Shown: piece after piece, positions 26,501 to 35,278 of the stretch
Numbering within the stretch: the first letter of the stretch is position 1
Layout: each line of letters starts with the position of its first letter
Made by a program: the position numbers and the translations under genes
Notes under the pieces: model-generated
Database searches by the model: none
Seen by the model: the letters and a program-made list of their open reading frames with translations, nothing else
Told to the model about the DNA's origin: nothing
Assembly (NCBI GenBank): GCA_015061625.1
Contig: SUWG01000009.1
Span: forward strand, 39,146 to 103,145
Source of the DNA: Lentisphaerota bacterium
GTDB lineage: Bacteria; Verrucomicrobiota; Lentisphaeria; Victivallales; Victivallaceae
Length of the DNA: 64,000 bases
Reading direction: 5' to 3'

Positions 26501-27304
26501 TCTCCGGCGGAAAACATCTATACCAACTTACTGCTCTATCTGCCGCAGTTGAATATCTACCTCAACGATTCCGGGCTTTACGGTACGCCGGGAATTCTGC
26601 GCCATTGCGGCAATATCATGATCAGAAAAGTTGACGGCAACACCACCATTGCCGAAGCATTGACCGCCCCCGGCAACAGTAACGGCAGTATCATAAGCTG
26701 CACCATCGGCCTCAAAGATGACGGCAGTGCGGATTTGACGGTCGGATATACCTTTTGCGGCAATACTCTGGAGCAGGAAAAAGAGCGTTTTGCCCGCTTC
26801 ACTCCGGCATTGCAGCGGCAGTATATTGAAAGATCCGCCACGGCACTGGCTCCGGGGGCGCAACTGACCGGCTTTTCCTTTGATCCGGATAGACAGCCGC
26901 AGTTGACCGTCAACTGGCACATTCCCCGTTTCGCCAGCCGGACGGGAAGATTTGTCACCTTTCAACTGCCGGAATATTGCAAACTGGAAGATATTTTCCG
27001 TTTCAGTTCCCGCACCCGTCAGGCTCCGTATCTATTCAGTAAAACTCAATTCATGCGTCTGACTTACCGCATTACCGTACCGGAAAATTACACCCTCATC
27101 CGCAACATTTATCCGGAACAGACTGCGCTTTCCGGTATTTACTGGCGGCGCGATTACCACCGTGACGGCACGGCGCACTGTCTGGATTATCTGCTTCAGA
27201 TCCGCAGTAACATGAGCGATCCGGCGATCTTTCCCCGGTTGACCGGTTTAAGCGGAGACATCAACCATAACGACTCAAAAATGATCCTTTTTGTCACGGA
27301 GTGA
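23579..27304 (+). CDS. Secreted tandem DUF3857-transglutaminase-like protein
   Basis: A 1241-residue protein starting at ATG 23579 (AAGGA eight bases upstream; the TTG at 23573 is rejected). The signal peptide is MKKILTVIFSLFFLLLNAAG. The first half is a DUF3857 domain followed by a transglutaminase-like core with an intact triad: Cys318 in RRHGVCRDKAALL, His358 in FNHAIAG and Asp374 in LLMDPTFE. The second half repeats the plan but is degenerate. The matching segment reads RDGYANSVDRAILLAAMLKAAG, with no Cys, and the His position is lost. Such proteins are exported and act on peptides or envelope proteins. It is followed after five bases by the MBL gene. Confidence 0.85.
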   Translation: MKKILTVIFSLFFLLLNAAGNENSPIILLFDREEVTVNADGTSRTVDACIYQIVNYEGLTRMRSPQMHFNSDYGTLQVTHLAVVKPDGRKIVLDPAALSSVSVEDSQMASSIYDPANKILTVRVPGLEIGDKLEITTLEVTTKSRLPGHWSDITVLQADFPIEYYEYIVHTPTDKPLRGICIKDEVPGTVTYSRSEKDGMITYTWIARNVPQITPESAMPALYTCVQRVLTSTVGSWEEISRWYDALCAGKLAAVTPAMRSKCAELTAGKTTDMEKIMALFQFVSQQIRYTGITDEESAPGYEPHDVSQTFERRHGVCRDKAALLVAMLRIAGFQAYPVLFMAGTPKDREVANIYFNHAIAGVEVAPGNYLLMDPTFETTAELFPGYLAGFPFLVAKPEGETLRLAPPINAGDHLLDIRSSGTMDEEKFNFVSTVKFSGVYDQMYRSAFSEWTKEDIRNFFSSRLRRIAPGAELTGIRVLPENIRDMEQPLQVELTFTVPHSLKDAGAEKILPIPRSSLILGLLDSLYTHTAPAGRRFPLQVLPRSVRENISLKLLPGFELTLPENVTSQIPGLFRMSGTHSFSNDTLTEEFYFAVDSMLVSPADYVQFKNAAANAGTMWQSLPVVRRISTYDADSTNTEIIEHTRHYRITAPDAWSVDTRYIRRILNYAGMKEAANLTIPFIEGKETLEITATVTDSQGRTFTLSDKEINYMDAPDTASAPRYLKRKIAVVSFPGVDAGSIIDCRIIRRVNGLPFFYTELVTAGDVPARMRRIILEHPAQMRLTVDIPGNIRHSSTMGGKTIIRRYEISNTPRRPYEPGQPPYSFFVPTLRISGFTIQELYDRITAAALEKSGNADETVSALARQIAANAPETDITGKEQLMQIHSPEKMRQIYVAYALEKYLYEHIREIDLPLNKMLLSEYSLPQITLRDGYANSVDRAILLAAMLKAAGIDFVFVPVSSTPALPARLSQVVSPAENIYTNLLLYLPQLNIYLNDSGLYGTPGILRHCGNIMIRKVDGNTTIAEALTAPGNSNGSIISCTIGLKDDGSADLTVGYTFCGNTLEQEKERFARFTPALQRQYIERSATALAPGAQLTGFSFDPDRQPQLTVNWHIPRFASRTGRFVTFQLPEYCKLEDIFRFSSRTRQAPYLFSKTQFMRLTYRITVPENYTLIRNIYPEQTALSGIYWRRDYHRDGTAHCLDYLLQIRSNMSDPAIFPRLTGLSGDINHNDSKMILFVTE

Positions 27305-27309
27305 TACCT

Positions 27310-27921
27310 ATGCAACTCACAATCCTGCCTCTGGGCCCCTTTGCCACCAATTGTTTTCTGCTCTTTATGCCGGAAAAAAGTGAATTATTCATCATCGACC
27401 CCGGTGCGGAAGCGGAAACGATCATCGCTGAAGCAGAAAAATTCCCCTTTAAAAGTGCCAGAATACTGCTGACCCACGCCCATATCGACCATATTTCCGC
27501 CGCCGGTGAAGTGGCGGCAAAACTGCATATCCCCAAAGTGGAACTTGCTCCGGCCGACCATGAGATGTATCACAGCAAAGCCAATGCCCTGCCGCCCTAT
27601 TTTGAAGCGGCGGCCGACCTGCCGGAAGTTTCCGGCTTTGACCCGATAAACCACTGCACCGTGATCGATCTGCCCGGCCACACACCCGGCGGCAGTGGAT
27701 TTCTCTTTGATGACGGGCAGGAAAAATTTCTGATTTCCGGCGACACGATCTTCTGCGGTTCGATCGGCAGAACCGATCTTTACGGCGGCAACTACGCCGC
27801 ATTGATCAAATCCATTACTGAAAATCTGCTCACTTTGCCCGATGATCTTACGGTTTATCCCGGTCACGGCGGCGAAACGACGATCGGTTTTGAAAAAAAG
27901 CACAATCCATATTTAAATTGA
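27310..27921 (+). CDS. MBL-fold hydrolase, glyoxalase II/YcbL-like
   Basis: A 203-residue metallo-beta-lactamase-fold protein. The metal motif is LTHAHIDHISA, then DLPGHTPGGSGF, FLISGDTIFCGSIGRTDL and VYPGHGGETTIG, in the order expected for hydroxyacylglutathione hydrolase-like enzymes of the short YcbL type. The start is ATG 27310, with GGAG seven bases upstream. It precedes pyrK by 13 bases, so it is in the pyrimidine-gene transcription unit. Confidence 0.9.
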   Translation: MQLTILPLGPFATNCFLLFMPEKSELFIIDPGAEAETIIAEAEKFPFKSARILLTHAHIDHISAAGEVAAKLHIPKVELAPADHEMYHSKANALPPYFEAAADLPEVSGFDPINHCTVIDLPGHTPGGSGFLFDDGQEKFLISGDTIFCGSIGRTDLYGGNYAALIKSITENLLTLPDDLTVYPGHGGETTIGFEKKHNPYLN

Positions 27922-27934
27922 AAAAGGAATATAT

Positions 27935-28714
27935 ATGCCAAACTGTACTCTTATCAGCAACGAGCGTATGCACGGGCAATACTTCCGGGCGGTCTTTGAT
28001 GCTCCGGAAATCGCCCCGGCAAGCAATCCCGGTCAATTTGTCCACATCCGGATCGACAACCGTCTCGATCATATGCTCCGGCGGCCATTCAGCATCCACA
28101 ATGCCTGCGACGGCAAACTTACCATCGTCTACAAGGTCGTCGGCAAAGGTACGCAGGCATTTTCCGAATTGCCGGTGGGCACGGTCTGTGACATTCTCGG
28201 CCCCTGCGGCAAAGGCTTTACCGCTCCGGCGGATGATGTGATCCCGGTGGCGGTCTGCGGCGGTTACGGTGCGGCGGCGACCTTCATGCTCACCCGGCAG
28301 AGCAAAAACGGCGGCGTGCTGCTGTTGGGCGCACGCAATGAAAAAGATATTCTGCTGACCGAAGAATATGCCCAAGCCGGTTTTCAGGTCAAAGTGGCAA
28401 CCGATGACGGTTCCATGGGAACCAAAGGCCGGGTGACCGATCTTTTCCCGGAATTACTTGAAGAATACCGGGGCAGAAAACTCTTTTTCTACGGTTGCGG
28501 CCCGCATCCGATGCTGATGGCTCTGGCCAGACTGCTCCGGGAACAAGGTCTGGATGGCGAATTGAGCGTCGATCATATCATGTGTTGCGGCGTGGGAGCG
28601 TGTTTCGGTTGCGTGGTCAAAGTCAATGACCATGCCCATCCCGGAGAATGGATGTATGCCCGCAGTTGTGCGGACGGCCCGGTTTTCAAACTGGCAGATA
28701 TTTATACGGAGTAA
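27935..28714 (+). CDS. pyrK: Dihydroorotate dehydrogenase B, electron transfer subunit
   Basis: A 259-residue ferredoxin-NADP reductase-type flavoprotein that passes electrons from PyrD to NAD. It has the FAD-binding block DHMLRRPFSIHNA, the NAD-binding region AVCGGYGAAATFML and a C-terminal 2Fe-2S site CCGVGACFGCVV followed by ARSCADGPVF. It forms a unit with pyrD six bases downstream. Together they indicate a class 1B, NAD-dependent dihydroorotate dehydrogenase. Confidence 0.95.
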   Translation: MPNCTLISNERMHGQYFRAVFDAPEIAPASNPGQFVHIRIDNRLDHMLRRPFSIHNACDGKLTIVYKVVGKGTQAFSELPVGTVCDILGPCGKGFTAPADDVIPVAVCGGYGAAATFMLTRQSKNGGVLLLGARNEKDILLTEEYAQAGFQVKVATDDGSMGTKGRVTDLFPELLEEYRGRKLFFYGCGPHPMLMALARLLREQGLDGELSVDHIMCCGVGACFGCVVKVNDHAHPGEWMYARSCADGPVFKLADIYTE

Positions 28715-28720
28715 GAAGTT

Positions 28721-29644
28721 ATGGCAGACTTAAAAGTTGATTTCGGCAAATTCCAGTTGAAAAATCCGGTGATGACCGCTTCCGGCACATTCGGCTACGG
28801 TCTGGAATATTCCCAATTTTATGACATTTCCAAACTCGGCGCGATCATGGTCAAAGGCATCCGCAGTGTGCCGTCGGATGGCAACCCGACCCCGCGCGTG
28901 GCGGAAGTTACCGGCGGTATGCTCAACGCCATCGGTTTGCAGGGCCCCGGAGTGGAAAAATTTCTTCACGATGAACATTATCTGCCCGGCGTGAAAAAGA
29001 CCGGAGCGACGGTCATCGTCAACATCTGGGGCAAAACCGCCGAAGAATATGCGGAAGTTGCCGCCCGGCTCGAAGCGGAAGCCAAAGCGGATATCACGGC
29101 TCTGGAAATCAATATTTCCTGCCCCAATGTCAAGGCCGGCGGTGCCGCATTCGGCACTGACCCCAAACTTGCCGAACAGGTCATTTCCGCCGTCCGCAAT
29201 GCGACGACTCTGCCGTTGATCACCAAATTGAGTCCCAATGTCACCAGCATTGCCGAATTTGCCCGCATTGCCGAAGCTTGCGGCAGCGATTCCGTATCCC
29301 TGATCAATACGCTTTCGGCAATGGCGATCGATATTGAAACCAGACGCACCAAACTTGCCAACCGCACCGGCGGCTTATCCGGCCCGGCAGTCAAGCCGGT
29401 GGCGATCCGCATGGTCAATGAAGTTTACAAGGCGGTGAAAATCCCCATTATCGGCATGGGCGGCATCTGCAACGGTGCTGATGCAGTGGAATTCATGATC
29501 GCCGGAGCAACGGCAGTGGCAGTCGGCACGGCGAATTTCGTCGATCCTTTTGCCCCGTTACAGGTGATCGACTTCATCAACGACTACTGTGACCGTCACG
29601 GCATGAAAAGTGTCAGTGAATTGACCGGTTCACTGCTCAACTGA
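28721..29644 (+). CDS. pyrD: Dihydroorotate dehydrogenase B, catalytic subunit
   Basis: A 307-residue FMN TIM-barrel enzyme that oxidises dihydroorotate in pyrimidine synthesis. Motifs are KNPVMTASGTFGYG, the substrate loop ALEINISCPNVKAGG with the class 1B catalytic Cys, LITKLSPNVT, GLSGPAVKPVAIRMV and IIGMGGICNGADAVEF. The length is that of class 1B enzymes, and the partner pyrK is directly upstream. Confidence 0.96.
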   Translation: MADLKVDFGKFQLKNPVMTASGTFGYGLEYSQFYDISKLGAIMVKGIRSVPSDGNPTPRVAEVTGGMLNAIGLQGPGVEKFLHDEHYLPGVKKTGATVIVNIWGKTAEEYAEVAARLEAEAKADITALEINISCPNVKAGGAAFGTDPKLAEQVISAVRNATTLPLITKLSPNVTSIAEFARIAEACGSDSVSLINTLSAMAIDIETRRTKLANRTGGLSGPAVKPVAIRMVNEVYKAVKIPIIGMGGICNGADAVEFMIAGATAVAVGTANFVDPFAPLQVIDFINDYCDRHGMKSVSELTGSLLN

Positions 29645-29659
29645 AATTTTGAGGAAAAA

Positions 29660-32600
29660 ATGAAACTGAATTTCCGTATTGAATGGGGCTATCAGATCCT
29701 CTATTCCCGCCGCCATTATCACCCGCAATATTGCTGGGATGGTCATTTGGAGTGCGAAAACGGCACTTTGGAAAAGTTGAGTCTTTATCACTACCCGCGC
29801 TGTATTTCCGGGCCGATCTGTCAGGCCCGCACCACAGAGATAGCGGGTAATTCGTGGCAGGAATCCACCCGGCGGGGCATTTCCGGATTACAGGTTTCCG
29901 CCGATGTCGCACCGGGAGCGGTATTCAAACTTTTCACCGCCAGCGGCGATTTTGAATTTTCCGCCGATACGATCATCAATGACGGCCGCATCGTCTTTGA
30001 TGTCGGGCCGAAATACGGTTATTGTCATGTGTCGGTCATCCGGGATGGTTTTCTCTGGTTCCGTCCGCCGTTGAGGGAAAATGAAGTTGCCGTCGAGGCG
30101 GCGGATCTGCCGCTGCCGCAGCACGACTGGGCGAGAATGAGTTCCGCATGGCTCGCACCCGGCGAAACGGTGAAATTCACCGCAACTCTGCCCCGGAGCG
30201 GCGAACAGATTTTTCACTTTATCGGCATGGCCGCCAAATATTTCGATGCGGAAACCGAAAATCAGGTGTGTGACACATTCCCGATGACCCTCAAATGCGA
30301 CGGTAAAACAGTTGCGGTTTTCAAACACTATTTCCGGCGGCACTACATCGCCCAACTGCTGGAAGATGTCTGGGCGAGATTCGATGCCGGTGCCGGGATA
30401 CATGAGTTTGAATTGGTCAACGGCAATGAGAATTTCTTTTTGCTTATCAACCGTTTGAGCATTTTCCCCTCCCGCAGACCGGATGATGAATTGTGTGTGC
30501 CGCAGTGGGCGGTCACCGGCGAAAAAATTTTCGCCCGCATCCACTCCAAAAACGAAAAGGATTGTACGCTTTCATTCGCCGGAAAAAGTTGTCAACTGCA
30601 TCTGCAGCCGGGGTGGAATGAGTATCCATTCACCCTGACCGAACCCGGCAGAAATATCGAATTTACCACCGATACCGGTTTGAAAGCAATCATAACTGAA
30701 GTCCGCGATGTGCCGCAGGAAAAATATCCCCTGATGATCGGGGCCGACCTGACCAGCGTGCCGCATGATGACAGCGGCGAAATGGAGTGGCTGCTGGATT
30801 ATATGAACCGGACGAAACTGGGCAATCTGGTGGTGTTCCGCAGTTTCATTTTTCAGGATCATGACGGCAGAGTGCCGCAGATGGTGGATGATGCTCTGTT
30901 GACAAAATGGGGCAAATACTGCCTCGATCACCGGATCTTTGTGGAAGCGGCAACCGATTACCAGAGCGGCGCATTGAGCGAGGCTTCCGGTGAGATGATG
31001 CATTGCGCCGGAACTCATGAATTGACCGGCGTGCTGTATGCCTTTGATCCGGATCACGAAGTGCGCCCGGAATCCATGAAAGAGGCCGCAGAGAACTATG
31101 TTGCATTTCTCAAAGGCAAAGCCGATGAGATGCGCAAAACCGTCAGCCCCGCCCTCGGCGATGCTTCCGGCGGTCAGCGTTACTGCTATCAGGCGGGGAT
31201 CGACTTCATCCGGGCGGAAACGATGGTTCCCAATACGATGCATTTGTGTTCCCTTGCCCGCACCGCCAGCGAAGCACTGGCCGACGGTCAGTGGGGGGTG
31301 CATATCGCCACCCAGCACGCCATGCAGCCGTATTTCACCAATCAGCTGGGCATATTTTTCCTTTCGCTCTATCAGAGTTGGATGATGGGCGCAAATATGT
31401 TCTATGAAGAGGATAGTTTATTCATCATGTGGAAAGAGGAGCGTCAGTGCTGGGAAGATGAATTGACCCGGCGCAAACGGGATATGCTCCGGGAATTCTA
31501 CCGTTTCGCCGCCACCCACCCCCGGCAGGGCAATACCGTGCGCCCGATCGCCTTTCTGGAAGGGCGTTATGCGGCTCCTTTCAATGGTTTTGTCTGCGGC
31601 GGCGAACAGGATCCGCACTACTCCGTCTGGGGAAAATTCGGCAGAAATCTGCCGGAATGGGGCCACGCCCAGCCGGAAAAATGCCGTCATCTGCTGGATG
31701 TGCTTATGCCCGGCTGTCTGACCCATCCGTTGCGCCAGAAATTTGACCGCCAGCGGCACTTTTTCTGCGGCACCCCATACGGCGACTTCGACGAAGTGCC
31801 GGTGGAGGCCAGCGCAGAATTTTTCCACCGTTACCGGCTGCTGCTCAACCTCGGCTGGAATACGATGATCCCGGAAGATTATGAAAAACTCTGTTCATTC
31901 GTCAGAAACGGCGGTATTCTTTTCACCGGTCTGCCCCAATTCGGCACGCAGGAAAAACGGGATATGGTCGATTTCCGGTTGTGGAATAACGGGGATCTTT
32001 CGGAGTTGTGCGGCATAAAGGTTTTCGGAGCCGGTCAGCATGAATACTGCGGACAATGGAACGGCCAAAAACGTACTCAAATCAAGGATGTCACCTTAAG
32101 TGCCATGCCCAGCGACTTCTACGGCGAAGACGGCCCGTGCCGTCTGGCATCGATCGAGTTGGCCGGAGCTAAAGTTGCCGCCTGGGACAGCGCAACGGGT
32201 ATACCGCTGCTCACCTCCTTTGATTACGGCAAAGGCAAAGTTTATGTGATAACCGCCTGGGCGTACCCCGGTCACGAGGCATTGCAGAGTTTTTCGGCAT
32301 CGTGGATCGCCCATCTGGCAGAAGAAAACCGCGGGGAATGGTTCGTGGAAGATGCTTCCGGTGAAGTATTCTGGAGCGTGCGCCGCTTCGCCGATGAGCG
32401 GTGCGGGCAGATCTCCATGCTCAATACCGACTGGAGCAGTGACGGAAACCGTAAAAATGTAAAAATCACAGTCAACGCAGTTACGTTCAATTATCAGGTG
32501 ACCGAAAGGATCCCGGCAATATTCACCGTGGCCGGGAATACCGTATTGGAAACGGCGGTGGAAAATTATCTGGAATTCACCGGCACGGGAAATGACCGGG

Positions 32601-32722
32601 CGCATTTCAAACTCCATTCGCCGCATGATTCTGCCACGGTGACCATCCGTGACTGCCGCGGGGAACGCACTGAAACTTATCCGGTAAGTGCCGGTGGCAC
32701 GATGCTGGATTTTGAAGTGTGA
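29660..32722 (+). CDS. Large putative TIM-barrel glycoside hydrolase with GATase-like domain
   Basis: A 1020-residue protein without a clear signal peptide, ribosome-binding site GAGGAAAA. Residues about 1-350 are beta-rich, with two sandwich-like domains. A central domain (about 360-640: MIGADLTSVPHDDSGEMEWL, WGVHIATQHAMQPYF, YQSWMMGANMFYEED) looks like a glycosidase TIM barrel. At 720-800, RLLLNLGWNTMIPEDYEKLC and FVRNGGILFTG resemble the beta-galactosidase trimerisation (GATase-like) domain of GH42-type enzymes. The C-terminus is again beta-rich. No CAZy family can be given by eye. It is linked by 15 bases to pyrD but probably belongs functionally with the sugar locus downstream. Confidence 0.55.
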   Translation: MKLNFRIEWGYQILYSRRHYHPQYCWDGHLECENGTLEKLSLYHYPRCISGPICQARTTEIAGNSWQESTRRGISGLQVSADVAPGAVFKLFTASGDFEFSADTIINDGRIVFDVGPKYGYCHVSVIRDGFLWFRPPLRENEVAVEAADLPLPQHDWARMSSAWLAPGETVKFTATLPRSGEQIFHFIGMAAKYFDAETENQVCDTFPMTLKCDGKTVAVFKHYFRRHYIAQLLEDVWARFDAGAGIHEFELVNGNENFFLLINRLSIFPSRRPDDELCVPQWAVTGEKIFARIHSKNEKDCTLSFAGKSCQLHLQPGWNEYPFTLTEPGRNIEFTTDTGLKAIITEVRDVPQEKYPLMIGADLTSVPHDDSGEMEWLLDYMNRTKLGNLVVFRSFIFQDHDGRVPQMVDDALLTKWGKYCLDHRIFVEAATDYQSGALSEASGEMMHCAGTHELTGVLYAFDPDHEVRPESMKEAAENYVAFLKGKADEMRKTVSPALGDASGGQRYCYQAGIDFIRAETMVPNTMHLCSLARTASEALADGQWGVHIATQHAMQPYFTNQLGIFFLSLYQSWMMGANMFYEEDSLFIMWKEERQCWEDELTRRKRDMLREFYRFAATHPRQGNTVRPIAFLEGRYAAPFNGFVCGGEQDPHYSVWGKFGRNLPEWGHAQPEKCRHLLDVLMPGCLTHPLRQKFDRQRHFFCGTPYGDFDEVPVEASAEFFHRYRLLLNLGWNTMIPEDYEKLCSFVRNGGILFTGLPQFGTQEKRDMVDFRLWNNGDLSELCGIKVFGAGQHEYCGQWNGQKRTQIKDVTLSAMPSDFYGEDGPCRLASIELAGAKVAAWDSATGIPLLTSFDYGKGKVYVITAWAYPGHEALQSFSASWIAHLAEENRGEWFVEDASGEVFWSVRRFADERCGQISMLNTDWSSDGNRKNVKITVNAVTFNYQVTERIPAIFTVAGNTVLETAVENYLEFTGTGNDRAHFKLHSPHDSATVTIRDCRGERTETYPVSAGGTMLDFEV

Positions 32723-32745
32723 CCTGCGATCCATACGGTTCAAGG

Positions 32746-32774
32746 TTGACAAAAAGCGGCTTTGCGTGTATATT
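32746..32774 (+). promoter_or_regulatory. Promoter of the GntR/LacI-type regulator
   Basis: TTGACA (32746-32751), 17 bases, TATATT (32769-32774), an almost consensus site. The expected start, near 32781, is only about two bases before the regulator ATG at 32783, so the mRNA would have essentially no leader. Confidence 0.8.
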
Positions 32775-32782
32775 ATTCCATT

Positions 32783-33928
32783 ATGGCAGAAGTATTGAAA
32801 AAAGAAATGATCCACGTTTACGACCGCTTTGAGCAGGAAACCGAGGAACAGATCCTCAATGGTTCGCTCAAGGCGGGCGACTGTATCATTTCCGAAAATG
32901 AGGCGGCGGAACGCTACAAAATCAGCCGCCGCTCCGCCCGTACCGCGATCGAACACCTCATCGCCAAAGGTCTGCTGGTCAGACATCCGGGCAAAGGCAC
33001 ATTCGTTTCCCTTCTGGTCTCCGGCAGCGGTTGTCCGGCACGTTATTCGATCACGGTCATCCTGCCGGATTTGAGTGATGTTTTTCTGCTGACCGTCTGC
33101 GAGGGTATCCAGGAGGCCGCCGCAGTATGCAGTTGTGAATTGGTCTTCAAAACTTCACACGGCGACGTGGAACGGGAAAACCAGAATATCCGGCACTGTC
33201 TGCAAAACAAGGATGCCGGAGTCATCATTTTCCCCAATTACGGCCGGGGCAATCTGGAATCATTGCTGAAACTGAAAGAAGCCGGTATCCCTTTCGTCCT
33301 GATCGACCGTAAATTTTATGATGTGGAAACCAACTATGTCGGAGTGGATAATACCGCCGGAGGTTACATGGCCTGTGAATATCTCATCAAGACCGGGTGC
33401 CGCCATATCGCCCACCTTTACGGAACCAACGGCAGTGCCAACAATGAAAGACTTGACGGTTACCGCCGGGCATTGAGCGATTACGGCATACCCGGCAGTG
33501 AAAAACTCATCCGCCGTTTTTCCGATTTGCAACTCTCATTCAACAGCCGCAGCAGCCGCTTTGAGCCTGATATGGAAGGCGGCTATGAAAATATGAAGTT
33601 CCTGTTGTCGCAAAAACAACTTCCGGATGGGGTGTTTGCCGGTAACGATTATCAGGCTTTGGGAGCGATCCGGGCGATCCGGGAAGCCGGATTGCGGATA
33701 CCGGAAGATATTTCGGTGGTGGGCTTTGATGAATTGCGCTTCAACCGCTATCTGGAACACCCTCTGACCACCATCCGTCAGCCGCAGCAGGAACTGGGCA
33801 AACAGGCATTGGAAATCCTCGTCAAACAGTTGCAGAATAAACTCCGGCCGCCCGAACCGGTTTCGGTCATCCTGCCGGTGGAATTGGTCGTCGGTGAAAC
33901 CACCGGAAAAGTGTCTGATCAAAATTGA
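32783..33928 (+). CDS. Transcriptional regulator, GntR-type HTH with LacI-type sensor
   Basis: A 381-residue protein. Residues about 10-75 are a winged helix of the GntR type (LKAGDCIISENEAAERY, KISRRSARTAIEHLIAKGLL, HPGKGTFV). Residues about 90-375 are a periplasmic-binding-protein-like sensor of the LacI/PurR type (YSITVILPDLSDVFL, DAGVIIFPN, GIPFVLIDR, NYVGVDNTAGGYMA, PDGVFAGNDYQALGAIRA, DISVVGFDELRF). This is the AraR-like arrangement that senses sugars. It heads the carbohydrate locus and probably controls it. The start at 32783 is chosen because the promoter -10 box rules out anything further upstream. Confidence 0.9.
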   Translation: MAEVLKKEMIHVYDRFEQETEEQILNGSLKAGDCIISENEAAERYKISRRSARTAIEHLIAKGLLVRHPGKGTFVSLLVSGSGCPARYSITVILPDLSDVFLLTVCEGIQEAAAVCSCELVFKTSHGDVERENQNIRHCLQNKDAGVIIFPNYGRGNLESLLKLKEAGIPFVLIDRKFYDVETNYVGVDNTAGGYMACEYLIKTGCRHIAHLYGTNGSANNERLDGYRRALSDYGIPGSEKLIRRFSDLQLSFNSRSSRFEPDMEGGYENMKFLLSQKQLPDGVFAGNDYQALGAIRAIREAGLRIPEDISVVGFDELRFNRYLEHPLTTIRQPQQELGKQALEILVKQLQNKLRPPEPVSVILPVELVVGETTGKVSDQN

Positions 33929-33977
33929 TATCGCAATGAGCCGCCCGGCAAAGAGTTGTTTATTTTTTCAATGATAC

Positions 33978-34006
33978 TTGACAAAATATATTTTTGGCAG
34001 TATATT
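33978..34006 (+). promoter_or_regulatory. Promoter for the MFS permease of the sugar locus
   Basis: TTGACA (33978-33983), 17 bases, TATATT (34001-34006). An exact 11-base tandem duplication (ATGATACAGGT, 34022-34032 and 34033-34043) lies in the leader, and the second copy supplies the AGGT ribosome-binding site for ATG 34051. Confidence 0.8.
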
Positions 34007-34050
34007 AATTTTTGTTATCCGATGATACAGGTATGATACAGGTACGCAAA

Positions 34051-35262
34051 ATGTCAGAAAAATCCAAACTTGAACTTTCCCGCTGGGATTATGCAACCTA
34101 TTTGGGATATGCCGGTTATGCTTCCGGTTCAGTGATAATCCCCATGGTGCTGGTCGCCATTTCCGGCGAATTGGGTTTGGACTTGGCCTCCGGCGGGGCA
34201 TTGCATTTCATCCGCAGCGGGGTCATGATATTTTCCATGCTCTTATCCGGCTGGGCAGCAGGGAATTTCGGCAAAAAGCGGACACTGGGCAGTGCGATGC
34301 TTCTGATTGCCGCCGGGTTGCTGATGTGCAGTATGGCTTCCGGTTATCTGCTGTTGGCAATGGCGATCATCCTCATCGGTCTGGGCAACGGCTTTTTTGA
34401 AAGCCTTGCCACCGGCTTCACCCAGGATCTTCATGCCGATACCGCTCCGGCACGTTATATCAATATCACTCACAGTTTCTGGCCGCTGGGCATTCTGCTT
34501 ACCGTCATGGGGGCGGGAGTGTTTCTGGAATACGGCGGTCAGTGGCGGGTACTGGTCATGATCACGGCATTTCTGCTGCTGGTGCCCGGTGTGCTTTTCC
34601 TGTATCATTCCGGCGGCAGGAATACCGGTTCCACCCGTAAATTCGACTTCCGCACGGCAACTGCCCCGCTGAAAAATCCCCGGTTTCTGATTTTTCTGAC
34701 GGCCCTCTTTCTGGCCGGCGGCAGTGAACACTGTTTCACCTTCTGGCTGCCGAGCCTGATCGAGTTGGAACTGGCGGGCAACGGTATCTTATGCGGTACC
34801 GGAGTGGCTCTTTTCGCCGCCGGGATGTTCGCCGGACGTCTGGCCAGCGGGATTTTCAACCGCATCAAACCGGCGGTCATGATCTCGTCATGCGCCGTTT
34901 TCTGCGCCGCAGTATCGCTGGCAATACCGCAGATAACTTCCAAATATACCCTGATGTGCATTCTGCCGCTGCTGGGCATCGCCACCGGGCCATTGTGGCC
35001 GAATCTGCAATATTTCTGCAGTTCCACTCTTAAAGAATACGATCCGACCACGCTCTATATCCTCATGCCGCTTTTCGGCATCCCCGGCTGCGGTTTTTTC
35101 ACCTGGCTGTTAGGACTCATCGGCGGATACACCGGATTACGCAACGGCTTTTACATCGTCTTTCTCTGCAATTTGCTGATTGCAGTGCTGGTTTTGATTT
35201 CAGAAATGATTTCAAAACTGATTGACAGAAAAGAAAACAGTATCAATATGGATATCAAATAA
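34051..35262 (+). CDS. MFS sugar permease
   Basis: A 403-residue transporter with about 12 membrane helices, starting at MSEKSKLELSRWDYATYLGY. ATG 34051 has AGGT seven bases upstream; ATG 34033 is also in frame. Loop 2-3 carries GNFGKKRTLGSAML, and helix 4 has GLGNGFFESLATGF, resembling fucose-permease-type MFS proteins. It is immediately downstream of the GntR/LacI-type regulator and upstream of two propeller proteins, with 16 bases to the next ORF. It likely imports the monosaccharide or oligosaccharide released by the enzymes of the locus; this is inference. Confidence 0.85.
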   Translation: MSEKSKLELSRWDYATYLGYAGYASGSVIIPMVLVAISGELGLDLASGGALHFIRSGVMIFSMLLSGWAAGNFGKKRTLGSAMLLIAAGLLMCSMASGYLLLAMAIILIGLGNGFFESLATGFTQDLHADTAPARYINITHSFWPLGILLTVMGAGVFLEYGGQWRVLVMITAFLLLVPGVLFLYHSGGRNTGSTRKFDFRTATAPLKNPRFLIFLTALFLAGGSEHCFTFWLPSLIELELAGNGILCGTGVALFAAGMFAGRLASGIFNRIKPAVMISSCAVFCAAVSLAIPQITSKYTLMCILPLLGIATGPLWPNLQYFCSSTLKEYDPTTLYILMPLFGIPGCGFFTWLLGLIGGYTGLRNGFYIVFLCNLLIAVLVLISEMISKLIDRKENSINMDIK

Positions 35263-35278
35263 CAAGGGAGACTGTATA

